Positions 17,774 through 27,268 are shown, counted from the first letter of the stretch. The stretch: 64,000 bases of DNA from [Clostridium] citroniae WAL-17108 (GCF_000233455.1 NZ_JH376421.1:331021-395020); one strand, 5' to 3'. Numbers and translations are program-made. The notes: generated from the sequence alone by a model not told the origin.

Positions 17774-18886
17774 ATGAAAAAGAAAATGGTCATCACCCTG
17801 ACAGCTGCTTCCATTGCAGTACTGTCCGCCGCCCTGGTTACAGGATGCGGCAAATCCGGTTCCTCCGAGGGAGGAAACAAAGAGGACAACAAGCTCAATG
17901 TCTACAACTGGGGCGAATACATTGACGAGGATGTGATCTCCCAGTTTGAGGAGGAGACAGGGATCAAGGTTGTCTATGATGTATTTGAGACAAATGAGGA
18001 AATGTACCCTGTCATCGAGGCCGGCGCTGTGAAATATGATGTGGTCTGCCCATCGGATTACATGATCCAGCGTATGAGCCAGAACAATCTGCTGGCCGAG
18101 ATCAACCTTGACAACATCCCCAACTATAAGGAGATCGGCGAGGACTACCTGGATATCTCCAAGGGATTTGATCCTGAGAACAAGTACTCCGTACCCTACT
18201 GCTGGGGCACCATGGGTATCCTCTACAACACTAAGCGGCTGGAGGAACTGGGCGTGCCGGCTCCCACTAAGTGGTCTGACCTCTGGGATGAGCGTCTCAG
18301 CGGTGAGATCCTGATGCAGAACAGCGTAAGGGACGCATTTACAGTTGCCCTGAAAATGGAGGGTTATTCCTTAAACTCCACCAACCCGGACGAACTGGCC
18401 CAGGCCCGTGACCTTTTGATCCAGCAGAAACCCCTGGTACAGGCATATGTCATTGACCAGGTAAGGGATAAGATGATCGGCGGCGAGGCAGCCGTGGGCG
18501 TGATCTACTCCGGAGAAATGCTCTATATTCAGGAAGCAGTGGCCGACCAGGGCCTGGACTACAGCCTGGAGTATGTGATTCCCGAGGAAGGAACCAACTA
18601 CTGGATCGACTCCTGGGTAATTCCCGCCAATGCGGAGCACAAGGAAAATGCCGAGAAATGGATCGACTTCCTGTGCCGTCCTGACATTGCCAAGAAGAAC
18701 TTTGAATATATCACCTACGCAACACCCAACAAAGGCGCATACGACCTGCTGGATGACGAGTTAAAGAACAACAAAGCGCTGTTCCCTGATATCCACAGCC
18801 TGCCAAACTGCGAGATCATCAAATACCTGGGAGATGACGTGGATACCATCTATAATGATATGTGGAAAGAGATCAAATCCGAATAA
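17774..18886 (+). CDS. potD: Spermidine/putrescine-binding lipoprotein PotD
   Basis: A 370-residue extracytoplasmic lipoprotein with lipobox Cys25 after a 24-residue signal. The mature domain starts LNVYNWGEYIDEDVISQFEEE, the usual PotD/PotF opening, and contains VVCPSDYMIQRM and the YWIDSWVIPANAEHKENA region. It captures polyamines for PotABC. It is the last gene of the operon; its terminator is now separated from it by the intron at 18915-20560. Confidence 0.95.
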   Translation: MKKKMVITLTAASIAVLSAALVTGCGKSGSSEGGNKEDNKLNVYNWGEYIDEDVISQFEEETGIKVVYDVFETNEEMYPVIEAGAVKYDVVCPSDYMIQRMSQNNLLAEINLDNIPNYKEIGEDYLDISKGFDPENKYSVPYCWGTMGILYNTKRLEELGVPAPTKWSDLWDERLSGEILMQNSVRDAFTVALKMEGYSLNSTNPDELAQARDLLIQQKPLVQAYVIDQVRDKMIGGEAAVGVIYSGEMLYIQEAVADQGLDYSLEYVIPEEGTNYWIDSWVIPANAEHKENAEKWIDFLCRPDIAKKNFEYITYATPNKGAYDLLDDELKNNKALFPDIHSLPNCEIIKYLGDDVDTIYNDMWKEIKSE

Positions 18887-18914
18887 ATATAAGATCCATG
18901 TGCGGATCATTGTA

Positions 18915-18988
18915 ATAGAGTAGAGAAGTAATTGCTAGGAATTACTTCCCTCTCATTGAACCGTACGTACGGGTCTCGTATACGGCTC
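18915..18988 (-). ncRNA. Group II intron catalytic domains V and VI
   Basis: Domain V (18958-18988) has outer arms GAGCCGTA and TACGGTTC pairing over eight bases, an inner four-pair stem, a five-base loop and the two-base 3'-side bulge expected for the catalytic core. Domain VI follows as GGGAAGTAATT/AATTACTTC pairing and ends near CTCTAT. This supports a once-active ribozyme. Confidence 0.8.
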
Positions 18989-19006
18989 TACAACTTATAT
19001 TCCAAC

Positions 19007-20151
19007 TTATCTTAGATAATAATTTAAAGGATTGAGCAAACCAGCTCCGTCCTTTATTTTATTTTCAAGCAACTCTGGACTTAGAATATAATTCACAACA
19101 TTCATACCACTTCTCCTGTACCAACCAAGTCTTGAATTAGCAACTTTGTAAATAGCCTCATGGTCAAACCCATTTTTATATTTCTGATTGAGATAGCATA
19201 GGTTTCTATATATTCTCTTAGGCATTTTCCATTGCTTTATAACAATTACTCTTATCTTGTGCCTAAGCCATGCTCCAAACTCTTTCATAAATGTTTTCAT
19301 CATTCCGATTCTAAAGTAGTTAATCCATCCTCTGACTATTTCATTCACTCGTTTAATTGTTTCTGCAAGTGGTCGTGCAATAGCCTTATTTCTTTTGAGG
19401 TATTCACTTAATTTCTGTTTTAGTCTCTTTTTCTTCTCTGTGGTGGGTTTTACTTTCCATTCTCCACCATGATTTAAAAATGTGAAGCCAAGATATTTGC
19501 TTCTTGTAGGTCTGACTACTTTCGTTTTGGTTGCATTTACTTTTAGAAACAGTTTTCTTTCTATCCAGTCTGTTATGGATTTCATCACTCTGTTGGCTGC
19601 CATTTCACTTTTAGTGAAAATCATTGTATCGTCAGCATACCTTGTAAAACGAAGTCCTCTTTGTTCCAGTTCCTTGTCTAATTTATCAAGATACACGTTA
19701 GAAAGTACGACTGAGAGAGGTCCCCCCTGCGGCACACCTGTCATGGTTGCTTGTTCCAGTCCTTTTTCCATCACTCCTGCTTTGAGATATTTCCGAATCA
19801 GGTTTAATGTGGTACTGTCATTCACTTGCTCTCTAAGAATCTGAATTAACTTATCGTGATTTACTTTATCAAAGAATTGTTCTATATCAATGTCTACTAC
19901 CCATTCATATCCCTCGTTCAGATTTTCCAATGCTTGTTTTATGGTATCATGACAACTTCTTCCTGGTCTGAAACCATAGCTAAATTCACTGAATATTTCC
20001 TCATATATTTCTATAATGGGTTGAGCTATAGCTTGTTGTATCACTCTGTCCAAGACCGTTGGGATTCCTCTGATTATCACAAAATTTATGCACATCGCCC
20101 CTCTCGATATAGACAGTATTCCTCGGTTACGTTCCTACTTTTCCTATCCAT
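19007..20151 (-). pseudogene. Group II intron reverse transcriptase/maturase, damaged N-terminus
   Basis: The readable frame (362 codons from 20095) begins at RGIPTVLDRVIQQAI and continues through SYGFRPGRSCHDT, VVDIDIEQFFDKVNHD, GVPQGGPLS, the catalytic RYADD, KYLGF and the maturase domain (IVRGWINYFRIGMMKT) to a normal end. No HNH endonuclease domain is present. Class C homologues have about 80 more residues before this point. A separate short frame from 20151 (MDRKSRNVTEEYCLYREG) looks like the original start but stops after 21 residues and is in another frame. A deletion with frameshift near 20095-20110 is the simplest reading, so the protein probably lacks the RT0/RT1 region. Confidence 0.75.
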
Positions 20152-20560
20152 CTGATTTCTGGCTAATGCACCATTCTCTTAATAACAATTCGTACTATAG
20201 ATCGTTTCAGTCCTTCAGTTATTACGCCTACTATGACTTCATCTGACTCCCTCCCTAAACCTTTTTCGACCATATCGAATGATATGTGGGTAGGGTCTCC
20301 CAAGGTAAGACACTAATCTTTCGTTCCACAACCTCTTGATTTACAATTTCGGTTATACGTTTACCCTTTGGGCTTTAGTTTGTCATGCAACCTTACCCAC
20401 CTCATCGCCTTATCAAGTTTCTGTTCGTAGGCTCGAGAACTTTGCTATGCGCTTCCTTCATCTATGCCATTACTGACACCAACTTACGCTCCGCTACACT
20501 TGGCGGTAAATACCTGTGACTGGACTTTCACCAGTTAGATTAGTGCCATGCTTGGCACAC
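20096..20560 (-). ncRNA. 5' ribozyme part of the group II intron (domains I to IV start)
   Basis: This 465-base stretch holds no gene apart from the short maturase remnant. It begins with the GTGTGCC 5' splice site and contains repeated pairing stretches expected for domains I-III. No frame longer than a few dozen codons reads through it on the intron strand. Confidence 0.7.
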
Positions 20561-20564
20561 ATGG

Positions 20565-20600
20565 AAAAGGCCCGGGCGCAGGAAGCGCCCAGGGCCTTTT
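20565..20600 (+). terminator. Rho-independent terminator of the pot operon, displaced by the intron
   Basis: AAAAGGCCC and inner GCGC (20565-20579) pair with GCGC and GGGCCTTTT (20584-20600). Without the intron it would lie about 60 bases after potD. Read on the minus strand, the same hairpin is the 5' exon of the intron. Confidence 0.85.
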
Positions 20601-20612
20601 CTGGTGTAGTTT

Positions 20613-20783
20613 ATGGATGTTATGCAGGAACCTATACGGTTCCAAACGGAATTTTTAGCCCTGTTAGCCGGACCATTACCTGATGGACCTGGTTGGGAAG
20701 TATTTTCTGAAGGAACGGACGGATATGGGGATGTAGAATTGGTGATAAGAAATATGAACCGAAGCCAGGATAGAATTTTTTAA
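20613..20783 (+). CDS. Possible 56-residue open frame, unknown
   Basis: A frame from ATG 20613 to TAA 20783 encodes 56 residues with IRFQTEFLALLAGPLPDG and YGDVELVIRNMNRSQD. The composition is protein-like, but there is no ribosome site and no promoter, and it follows a terminator directly. It could be the remnant of a larger gene. No family recognised. The rest of 20784-21015 is AT-rich, with only a weak hairpin (AAAATGTT/AACATTTT, 20823-20844) that may end the DeoR transcript from the right. Confidence 0.2.
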   Translation: MDVMQEPIRFQTEFLALLAGPLPDGPGWEVFSEGTDGYGDVELVIRNMNRSQDRIF

Positions 20784-21015
20784 TAACAATAACCATATCT
20801 TCCCAAGAGAAAATACTGTTCTAAAATGTTTGAATGAACATTTTTTTATAGATAAAAATGAATATAAAAACTTTTTTATAAGTTGAATCAGACATTTTTT
20901 GTCTATATTGCATATTTTTTTCTAATATTTCTTGTTTTTATACACATCTTTGCTCAATTTTTTATTTGACTATCTTCGTTTTTACGAATATACTTCAAAC
21001 ATAAAGTATTATCAA

Positions 21016-21786
21016 TCAAACATTAGCAATTATCAATTCTACCTTGTTTTCTCTGCAGCAATCCACAAATGCTTCAGAGATACCGGAATCCGTAACCAGG
21101 GCATCCACTTCAGAAATCGTCCCCAGCTGGAAAAAGCGGGGTTCATGGATTTTACTGCTGTCTATAAGGGCAACTGTCTTTTCAGAATGCTGAATGATCA
21201 GCTTTTTAATCTCCAGGTCATTTACACTGTTTGTAGTGATCAGGCCGTCACTTGTAATACTGTAAAAACCAAGAAATGCAATTTTAAAATACATGGACTT
21301 CAAAAGATTCTGCGTAATAGGTCCAAAACAGGAATGGGCTGTCTTGTGAAGCTCCCCGCCCAGAGAAAACACCGTACTTTTCGTGCACTTATTGAACTCC
21401 AGCGCAGCTGTCAGCGAGGTGGTGGTGATGATCAATGGTTTATTATACGGTATGAACTCTGCCATGCTAAGGCATGTGGAGCTGTCATCAATAAAAATAT
21501 TATCCCCCGGATTAAGGAACTTGACCGCTTCTCTTGCAATTGCCTTTTTTTCCGCAATATGTTCCTTTGCACGGGCGGAAAACGAAACGCCGTCAATATA
21601 CTTTTCAGTTGGTATGGTAGCCCCTCCGTGGGTGCGGATAGCCTTTCCCTGGGTAACAAGCATGTTGATATCCCGCCGTATGGTCATTTCCGAGACATGA
21701 AAAAGGCTGCTCAGGTGCGAGACCTCAACAGAACCTACAGAGAATAAAAGTTTTTCAATCTGGGAAAGGCGTGTACTCTTTGACAT
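21016..21786 (-). CDS. DeoR-family transcriptional regulator, divergent from the ADP-ribosylglycohydrolase operon
   Basis: A 256-residue DeoR-type protein. The N-terminal winged helix contains VSHLSSLFHVSEMTIRRDIN, and the C-terminal sensor has FIDDSSTCLSMAEF and KIAFLGFYSITSDGL. The family usually carries DAG-T-T in the sugar-phosphate loop; here it reads DDSST, a mild departure. ATG at 21786 was chosen; the longer reading needs a TTG. It probably represses the rightward operon starting at 21868 in response to a phosphorylated ribose-like metabolite. Confidence 0.87.
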   Translation of the reverse strand: MSKSTRLSQIEKLLFSVGSVEVSHLSSLFHVSEMTIRRDINMLVTQGKAIRTHGGATIPTEKYIDGVSFSARAKEHIAEKKAIAREAVKFLNPGDNIFIDDSSTCLSMAEFIPYNKPLIITTTSLTAALEFNKCTKSTVFSLGGELHKTAHSCFGPITQNLLKSMYFKIAFLGFYSITSDGLITTNSVNDLEIKKLIIQHSEKTVALIDSSKIHEPRFFQLGTISEVDALVTDSGISEAFVDCCRENKVELIIANV

Positions 21787-21792
21787 ACCATA

Positions 21793-21821
21793 AATATAAT
21801 ATACCAAAACTCAAAATGCAA
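21793..21821 (-). promoter_or_regulatory. Promoter of the DeoR gene, probably leaderless
   Basis: On the minus strand TTGCAT (21816-21821), 17 bases, TATATT (21793-21798), then only six bases to the ATG at 21786. Transcription would start at or next to the start codon. No Shine-Dalgarno sequence is present. Confidence 0.45.
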
Positions 21822-21867
21822 TATCAATTTATCACAACATAAAAATTAAATATCAGGAGGAAACGTA

Positions 21868-22884
21868 ATGGCTAAGTACAACAAGATTTTAGGAAGTATC
21901 GCAGGGGCTGCCGTAGGCGATGCCATGGGCGCTGCCACGGAGACAAGGAGTGCCGAAAGGATCAAAGAAGATTTTGGTGGCTATGTGGAGCAGATCATCA
22001 CACCGCCGTCAGACTGTTTTGCCCGCGGGTATGATGCCGGCACTGTCACCGATGATTTCAGCCTTGCCTATTATACAGCCATTGAACTGGCGGCATCCAA
22101 AGGCAATGTAGACAACGAGGTGGCTAAAAAGGCACTCTTTACCTGGGCCTCCTATCCCCAGTTTTTCAGGTTTGCAGGTCCTACCACGGAAGCTGCTCTG
22201 AAAAAATTAAAAGGGGAGGAAATAGTAAATCCCAAAGGATACATTGCCGCTGACAATTTAAAAGCAACCAATGGTTCCGGGATGAAGATCTTCCCGGTGG
22301 GATTGATCAACCCGGGGAACCTGGATAAAGCAGTGCAGGACACCATCACCATCTGTATGCCCACCCACAACAACAACGTGGCCATCTCCGGTGCCTCAGC
22401 CATATCTGCCGCGGTTGCAAAGGCAATGGAAGATGATGCCACCCTGGACCGTGTCATTGAAGCAGGAATTTACGGAGCTCATAAGGGATTTGAAGACAGC
22501 TCCAAAATAGCACACCGGCTGGCCACTCCTTCTGTGGAAAAAAGGATCCGACTGGCGGTGGAGATCGGAAAGAAAGGAACCGGCTGGGAAAATACCATGC
22601 TGGAGTTAAGGGATATCATCGGAGCCGGACTGATGGCCACAGAGGCGATCCCATGCGTATTCGGCATCCTTGCCGCAACTGCAGGGGATCCCATGGCCGC
22701 GATCAAAATGGGTGTCAATATCGGCGATGATACCGACACAGTGGCCACCATGGTAGGGGCAGTGGCAGGCGCACTTTACGGCATGGGCAACATCCCTGAG
22801 GACTATATTGCTCTCATTGACAAAGTAAACGGCTTTGACCTTAAGGGACTGGCACGGGATATAGAAAGGGAGTTTTATGAATGA
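21868..22884 (+). CDS. ADP-ribosylglycohydrolase-family enzyme
   Basis: A 338-residue all-helical enzyme of the DraG/ARH family. Metal-site motifs are GAAVGDAMGAATE near the N-terminus, TVTDDFSLA in the middle and NIGDDTDTVATMVGAVAGALYG near the C-terminus. Family members use two Mg ions to cleave the bond between ribose C1 and a protein side chain, DNA base or small molecule. It overlaps the next gene, a PfkB kinase, by 4 bases; the same pairing occurs in the E. coli yegTUV locus. A small-molecule riboside substrate therefore seems more likely than protein de-ADP-ribosylation. The start follows AGGAGG. Confidence 0.88.
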   Translation: MAKYNKILGSIAGAAVGDAMGAATETRSAERIKEDFGGYVEQIITPPSDCFARGYDAGTVTDDFSLAYYTAIELAASKGNVDNEVAKKALFTWASYPQFFRFAGPTTEAALKKLKGEEIVNPKGYIAADNLKATNGSGMKIFPVGLINPGNLDKAVQDTITICMPTHNNNVAISGASAISAAVAKAMEDDATLDRVIEAGIYGAHKGFEDSSKIAHRLATPSVEKRIRLAVEIGKKGTGWENTMLELRDIIGAGLMATEAIPCVFGILAATAGDPMAAIKMGVNIGDDTDTVATMVGAVAGALYGMGNIPEDYIALIDKVNGFDLKGLARDIEREFYE

Positions 22885-23855
22885 TCCATGAAAAGATATC
22901 TAAGGGCAACTATGTCATTGCCATAGGAGCCGCTGCGTTTGATGAGTATTACACCACAGATACCTGGCCCCAGGAAGGGGGCAAGACTATGGTGGAGTAT
23001 AAGGAAGATATGATCGGAGGCATGATCCCCAATGCTGCCTGCGTATTTGCAGGATACGGCATAGAAACCTACCTTGTTGACACCTTAAAAAGCAATAGCC
23101 GTAAAACAGAGATGATCGTTGAGGACCTGAAAGCCCACGGGCTGCACACGGAACTGATCCGTTACCGCGATGATATCCCGGATGCCAGAACCATCATTAT
23201 ACTCACCGGCAGGGAGCGGACCATACTGGTAGTTGAACCTCATAAACCAATGCTGGATATAAAAGACAGCGAGCTGGACTTGTTCAGAAATGCATCCTAT
23301 CTCTATACCACCCCTGTAGAACTTAAGAATATAAGGAACTATATGGAATTCCTAGATGATATGAAAGCCCACCAAGTCAAACTGGCTTTTGACATCGAGG
23401 AGTCGACCGTGGATACCTGTGATAGGTCGCTGATCTACAGGGCAGATGTACTCTTCTTCAACGAGTTTGGTTTCCGAAAGATAAAAGGAAACCGCAGCGA
23501 AACCGAGACCTTATCAGAAATGTTTGAAAAGGGGGTGGAAATTGCCACCATTACTCTGGGCGAGAAAGGAAGCTTTACTGCCACCAAAGACGGATCTTTC
23601 AGGACCGCGGCTTTAAAGCAGGATGTGGTTGATACAACCGGGGCCGGAGACACATTTAACAGTTCATTTATCACCTATCTTCTCATGGGAAAAAGCATAA
23701 AGGAGGCCGCCCTGTTTGCCAATACGGCCGGAGGATACTCCGTCACACAGTACGGCCCCAAGGGCGGCGTCAATGAATTGAGCTTTATAGAGAACCTGGT
23801 AACAAAGTTGGATCAAAGCTATGGAAGGGAAACGCGATGGGACAGGAAATTCTAA
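22881..23855 (+). CDS. PfkB-family carbohydrate kinase
   Basis: A 324-residue ribokinase-superfamily protein with the N-terminal glycine-rich substrate motif GGMIPNAACVFAGYG and the catalytic DTTGAGDTFNSSF with its Asp base. It presumably phosphorylates the sugar released by the upstream glycohydrolase. It overlaps that gene (ATGA junction) and runs 19 bases into the ATPase gene, so all three are translated together. Confidence 0.87.
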   Translation: MIHEKISKGNYVIAIGAAAFDEYYTTDTWPQEGGKTMVEYKEDMIGGMIPNAACVFAGYGIETYLVDTLKSNSRKTEMIVEDLKAHGLHTELIRYRDDIPDARTIIILTGRERTILVVEPHKPMLDIKDSELDLFRNASYLYTTPVELKNIRNYMEFLDDMKAHQVKLAFDIEESTVDTCDRSLIYRADVLFFNEFGFRKIKGNRSETETLSEMFEKGVEIATITLGEKGSFTATKDGSFRTAALKQDVVDTTGAGDTFNSSFITYLLMGKSIKEAALFANTAGGYSVTQYGPKGGVNELSFIENLVTKLDQSYGRETRWDRKF

Positions 23856-25327
23856 AAGCAAAGTGTATCAAGAAGAGTTTTTTCGGAAATGAAGTCCTAA
23901 AGGGAGTGGACTTTGAAGTACAAAGCGGCGAGATCCATGGGCTGGTCGGCGAAAACGGGGCCGGAAAATCCACACTGATGAAGATCATCACAGGGGTCTA
24001 TACAAAAAACAGCGGCGAGATCTACCTGGACGGCAAGGAAGTCGACTTTTCCGACCCGGGCAAGGCGCGGGATGCCGGTGTCTCCATCATACACCAGGAG
24101 TTTAACCAGTTCTCCAATCTGTCGGTTGCCGAGAATATCTTCCTGGACAGGAAGGAATACCGAAGTTCCCTTGGGGTTGTAAACTGGAAAAAGATGCGTG
24201 AGGATGCAGGGAAGGTACTGGGGGATCTGGGCGCATCCTTTGATGTGGAGATTCCGGAACGCCTGCTGTCTGTGCGGGAACAGCAGCTTGTGGAGATAGC
24301 CAAAGCCATTTCCTCCAACTGCCGTGTCCTTATTATGGACGAGCCCACAGCAGCCCTGCCGGAAAACGAGGTGGGAAAGCTGTTTGATGTCATCCGTGTC
24401 CTGAAGGAAAAGGGGGTGGCAGTCATATACATCTCTCACCGGATGAAGGAGATCGAACAGATCTGCGACCGCGTCACTGTTTTACGGGATGGAAAAAAGA
24501 TCAGTACCCTGGACATGGAACAGGGGCGGATCGATGAGGTCATCTCCCAGATGATCGGCAAGAGCATCACCAACTATTATACCCACACGGAACGCACCAT
24601 GGGAGAAACCATCCTGAAGGTTGAGAACCTGAGCGGGCACGGGGTTTCGGATGTCTCATTCCAGCTGCACAGCGGGGAGGTACTGGGACTTTACGGCCTT
24701 GCCGGTTCAGGGGCTACGGAAACAGCTGAAATGATCATGGGTCTGAAACGTCCCCAAAAGGGCAGCGTCACTATGAGGGATAAAAAGCTGTCCATGAAAA
24801 ATATCGGTGAATCCATGAATTCAGGGATCGGATACGTCCCCTCCGACAGGAGGCAGGAAGGGATCATTCTCAACATGCCCATCAGCCAGAATACCATCCT
24901 GGCCAACTTAGATGCATATGACGGCAGGATCATGCTGAATCATCAAAAAATCAGTTCCCGTGTGGAGAAGGCCATTGAAAACCTGAAGATCAAGTGTGTT
25001 TCTTCTTCCCAGGAGGTCATGCGGCTCTCGGGAGGGAACCAGCAAAAAGTTGTCCTGGCAAAATGGCTGGACAGAAATCCCCATGTCCTGATCCTCAATG
25101 AACCCACCAGGGGAGTTGACGTGGGAGCAAAAAGCGAAATATACAAGCTGATCGATGATCTTGCCAACAGCAATCTGGCTATTCTATTCATATCTTCCGA
25201 ACTTCCGGAAGTCATGGGCGTTAGCGATGCCATCACGGTAATGTGCAGGGGGCACATTACCGGAAGCTTCCGGAAATCGGAGATCGGCCAGGACACGCTG
25301 CTGAAAGCAGCGTCAGGGCGTATTTAG
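23837..25327 (+). CDS. Sugar/nucleoside ABC transporter ATP-binding protein (RbsA type)
   Basis: A 496-residue double ATPase. Domain 1 has Walker A GENGAGKST, the signature LSVREQQLVEIAKAI and Walker B VLIMDEPTAAL. Domain 2 has the degenerate P-loop GLAGSGATET and the signature LSGGNQQKVVLAKWL. It belongs to the ribose/galactose/autoinducer-2/nucleoside importer class and works with the two permeases and lipoprotein encoded downstream. The start follows AAGGGAAACGCG. Confidence 0.92.
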   Translation: MGQEILKAKCIKKSFFGNEVLKGVDFEVQSGEIHGLVGENGAGKSTLMKIITGVYTKNSGEIYLDGKEVDFSDPGKARDAGVSIIHQEFNQFSNLSVAENIFLDRKEYRSSLGVVNWKKMREDAGKVLGDLGASFDVEIPERLLSVREQQLVEIAKAISSNCRVLIMDEPTAALPENEVGKLFDVIRVLKEKGVAVIYISHRMKEIEQICDRVTVLRDGKKISTLDMEQGRIDEVISQMIGKSITNYYTHTERTMGETILKVENLSGHGVSDVSFQLHSGEVLGLYGLAGSGATETAEMIMGLKRPQKGSVTMRDKKLSMKNIGESMNSGIGYVPSDRRQEGIILNMPISQNTILANLDAYDGRIMLNHQKISSRVEKAIENLKIKCVSSSQEVMRLSGGNQQKVVLAKWLDRNPHVLILNEPTRGVDVGAKSEIYKLIDDLANSNLAILFISSELPEVMGVSDAITVMCRGHITGSFRKSEIGQDTLLKAASGRI

Positions 25328-25340
25328 GGGAGGAAACCAC

Positions 25341-26303
25341 ATGGATAAGGCAAAAATTATGAAGATCGTGAAAAGGCAGGAATTCATCGTTGCGGCTTTC
25401 TCGCTCCTGGTGTTTGTCTTCTTTTCCCTGTTTTCAGATAACTTCTACACTCCCACGAACCTGAGGCTGATCTTACAGCAATATGCGGTAAACGGGATCT
25501 GTGTTCTGGGTATATCGATCGTAATTATTTTAAATGGGATCGATCTGTCAGCCGGGGCTATTCTGGCCATGGCAGGGGCTGTGTCCGGTACTATGGTAAA
25601 AGCAGGCATACCCATTCTTTTGTGCATACTGGCAGGGGTGGCACTGGGTATGCTGTTCAGTTTTATCAACGCATTGATCATAACCAAATGCAGGGTTCCT
25701 GCCATTGTCACCACCATTGCCACCAATTACCTGTTTAGGGGGCTGATCGTGGTCATTACAGGGGGATATTGGGTCAATCAGTTTCCCAAATCATTCACCC
25801 GGATCGGAGCAGGCAGGCTGCTTGGCATATCAAACCTGTTCTGGATGGCCATGTTCCTGCTGATCATGATGACTGTATTTATGAAATATTTCAACACAGG
25901 CAGGAAAATATACGCGGTGGGCACCAATCCCCAGGGAGCTGACCTTAGCGGCATCAGCTCGGACCGGATCCAGATGATCGGCTACACGATCTGCGGCGCC
26001 CTGATCGGCTTTGCCGGAGTCATGTACGCATCCTCCTACGGGGCTATCAATCCTTCCTCCACAGGTTCTACCCTTGGAACCACGGTTCTGGCCGCCGCAC
26101 TTGCGGGCGGTGTGAATTTCGGCGGCAAGGGCACACTGTTAGGCGGAGCCATAGGAATGCTGATGATCACCATCATCAACAACGGGCTGATCCAGATCAA
26201 GGTATCTGAATATTGGGTGGATGCGATTACAGGCGCCATCATCCTGATCGCCCTGGTGCTCAATGTCCTGAATGCCAGAGAGAAAAGAAAGGGGGACAAC
26301 TGA
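25341..26303 (+). CDS. ABC transporter permease 1 (RbsC/BPD_transp_2 family)
   Basis: A 320-residue multi-span protein with ILNGIDLSAGAILAMAGAVSG and AAALAGGVNFGGKGTLLGG, the hallmarks of the family. It ends TGATG into the second permease. Two different permeases imply a heterodimeric pore, as in AI-2 (LsrCD) and several nucleoside importers, rather than the single RbsC type. Confidence 0.92.
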   Translation: MDKAKIMKIVKRQEFIVAAFSLLVFVFFSLFSDNFYTPTNLRLILQQYAVNGICVLGISIVIILNGIDLSAGAILAMAGAVSGTMVKAGIPILLCILAGVALGMLFSFINALIITKCRVPAIVTTIATNYLFRGLIVVITGGYWVNQFPKSFTRIGAGRLLGISNLFWMAMFLLIMMTVFMKYFNTGRKIYAVGTNPQGADLSGISSDRIQMIGYTICGALIGFAGVMYASSYGAINPSSTGSTLGTTVLAAALAGGVNFGGKGTLLGGAIGMLMITIINNGLIQIKVSEYWVDAITGAIILIALVLNVLNAREKRKGDN

Positions 26304-27268
26304 TGGCGGCGGTAAGATCAATTGTTACAGGAATCAAAAACTACTCTGAAAAGGACGGCAATAAAAATATCGTCCTGCTGGCTGTTTATCTAATGATCCA
26401 GACCGGAGTATTTGCAATGCTGACTCCATTCTTTATCACTGCGGCTAACTTTCAGAACCTGATGCGTCAGACTGCAGAACTTGGAATGGTGACCATTCCT
26501 CTTGCGATCATCCTTATGACAGGAAATATCGATCTGTCCATCGGGTCCGTTATGGGGGTCTGCGCCATTTCCCTTGCCAGGCTTTTAAAAACCGGTATGA
26601 ATATCTGGCTGGCAGTTCTGATCACCATACTGATCGGCGCCGCCATTGGCAGCCTTAACGGCTTTCTGGTAGCCAGGATGCATCTGGCCGGCATTGTGGC
26701 CACATTGGGCACACAGGTCATGCTCAGAGGCGTGTGCAATATACTGACCGGCGGCAGACCGGTGAGCGGCCTGCCGGAACAGTTTCTTTCTTATGCAAAT
26801 ATCCGGATCTTTGGGATGCCTGTAAGCTTTATCTTTATGGCAATGATTTTTATGGCAGCTATCTTTATCATGCAGAAAACCAGCTTTGGCATACGGGTCC
26901 ATGCCATCGGATATAATCCCAGGACCAGCATCTATTCAGGCCTTGGGTCCGACAAGATCAAGTTCATCATGTTCACACTGTCCGGCGCTGTGGCGGCCAT
27001 TGCAGCGGCATTCATGCTGATGCGGTTCGCAAGTGCGGAGTCAAAATTCGCCAGCGGCTATGACACCGACACACTCACCTCCCTTCTCATAGGCGGGATC
27101 AGTATTGCCGGCGGTTCCGGCAATATGATCGGTGCACTCTTAGGTTTTATAACCATTGCGACCCTCAGGAACGGGCTGAACCACATGGGTATATCAGCAA
27201 TCTTTCAGACCGTGATCCTTGGGATCCTTATCATCATTTCCGCTGTTAACTTTAAAAAGAAAAACTAA
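26303..27268 (+). CDS. ABC transporter permease 2 (RbsC/BPD_transp_2 family)
   Basis: A 321-residue multi-span protein with MTGNIDLSIGSVMGV, NGFLVARMHLAGIVATLGTQ and SLLIGGISIAGGSGNMIGA. ATG at 26303 shares a base with the stop of permease 1 and follows GGGGGACAAC. An in-frame upstream ATG lies inside the previous gene and is less likely. Confidence 0.92.
   Translation: MAAVRSIVTGIKNYSEKDGNKNIVLLAVYLMIQTGVFAMLTPFFITAANFQNLMRQTAELGMVTIPLAIILMTGNIDLSIGSVMGVCAISLARLLKTGMNIWLAVLITILIGAAIGSLNGFLVARMHLAGIVATLGTQVMLRGVCNILTGGRPVSGLPEQFLSYANIRIFGMPVSFIFMAMIFMAAIFIMQKTSFGIRVHAIGYNPRTSIYSGLGSDKIKFIMFTLSGAVAAIAAAFMLMRFASAESKFASGYDTDTLTSLLIGGISIAGGSGNMIGALLGFITIATLRNGLNHMGISAIFQTVILGILIIISAVNFKKKN

Larger units (their letters stand above)
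18915..20560 (-). mobile_element. Group II intron, class C-like (Eubacterium rectale intron type), minus strand
   Basis: The 5' end at 20560 reads GTGTGCC, fitting the GUGYG consensus, followed by CAAGCATGGCAC and GGTGAAAGTCC stretches common in bacterial introns. A domain V hairpin (18958-18988) and a domain VI stem follow the maturase frame, and the likely 3' end CTCTAT puts the boundary near 18915, about 1.65 kb in all. The maturase resembles the short class C enzymes without an endonuclease domain. On the intron strand the 5' exon is a strong hairpin ending CCTTTTCCAT, the terminator of potD read backwards. Class C introns are known to insert just after such hairpins. The exact 3' boundary is uncertain by a base or two. 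Confidence 0.85.

Noticed and set aside
20784..21015. A further gene between the pot terminator and the DeoR gene
   Set aside because: Very AT-rich; plus-strand frames here are antisense to the DeoR gene or lack start signals.
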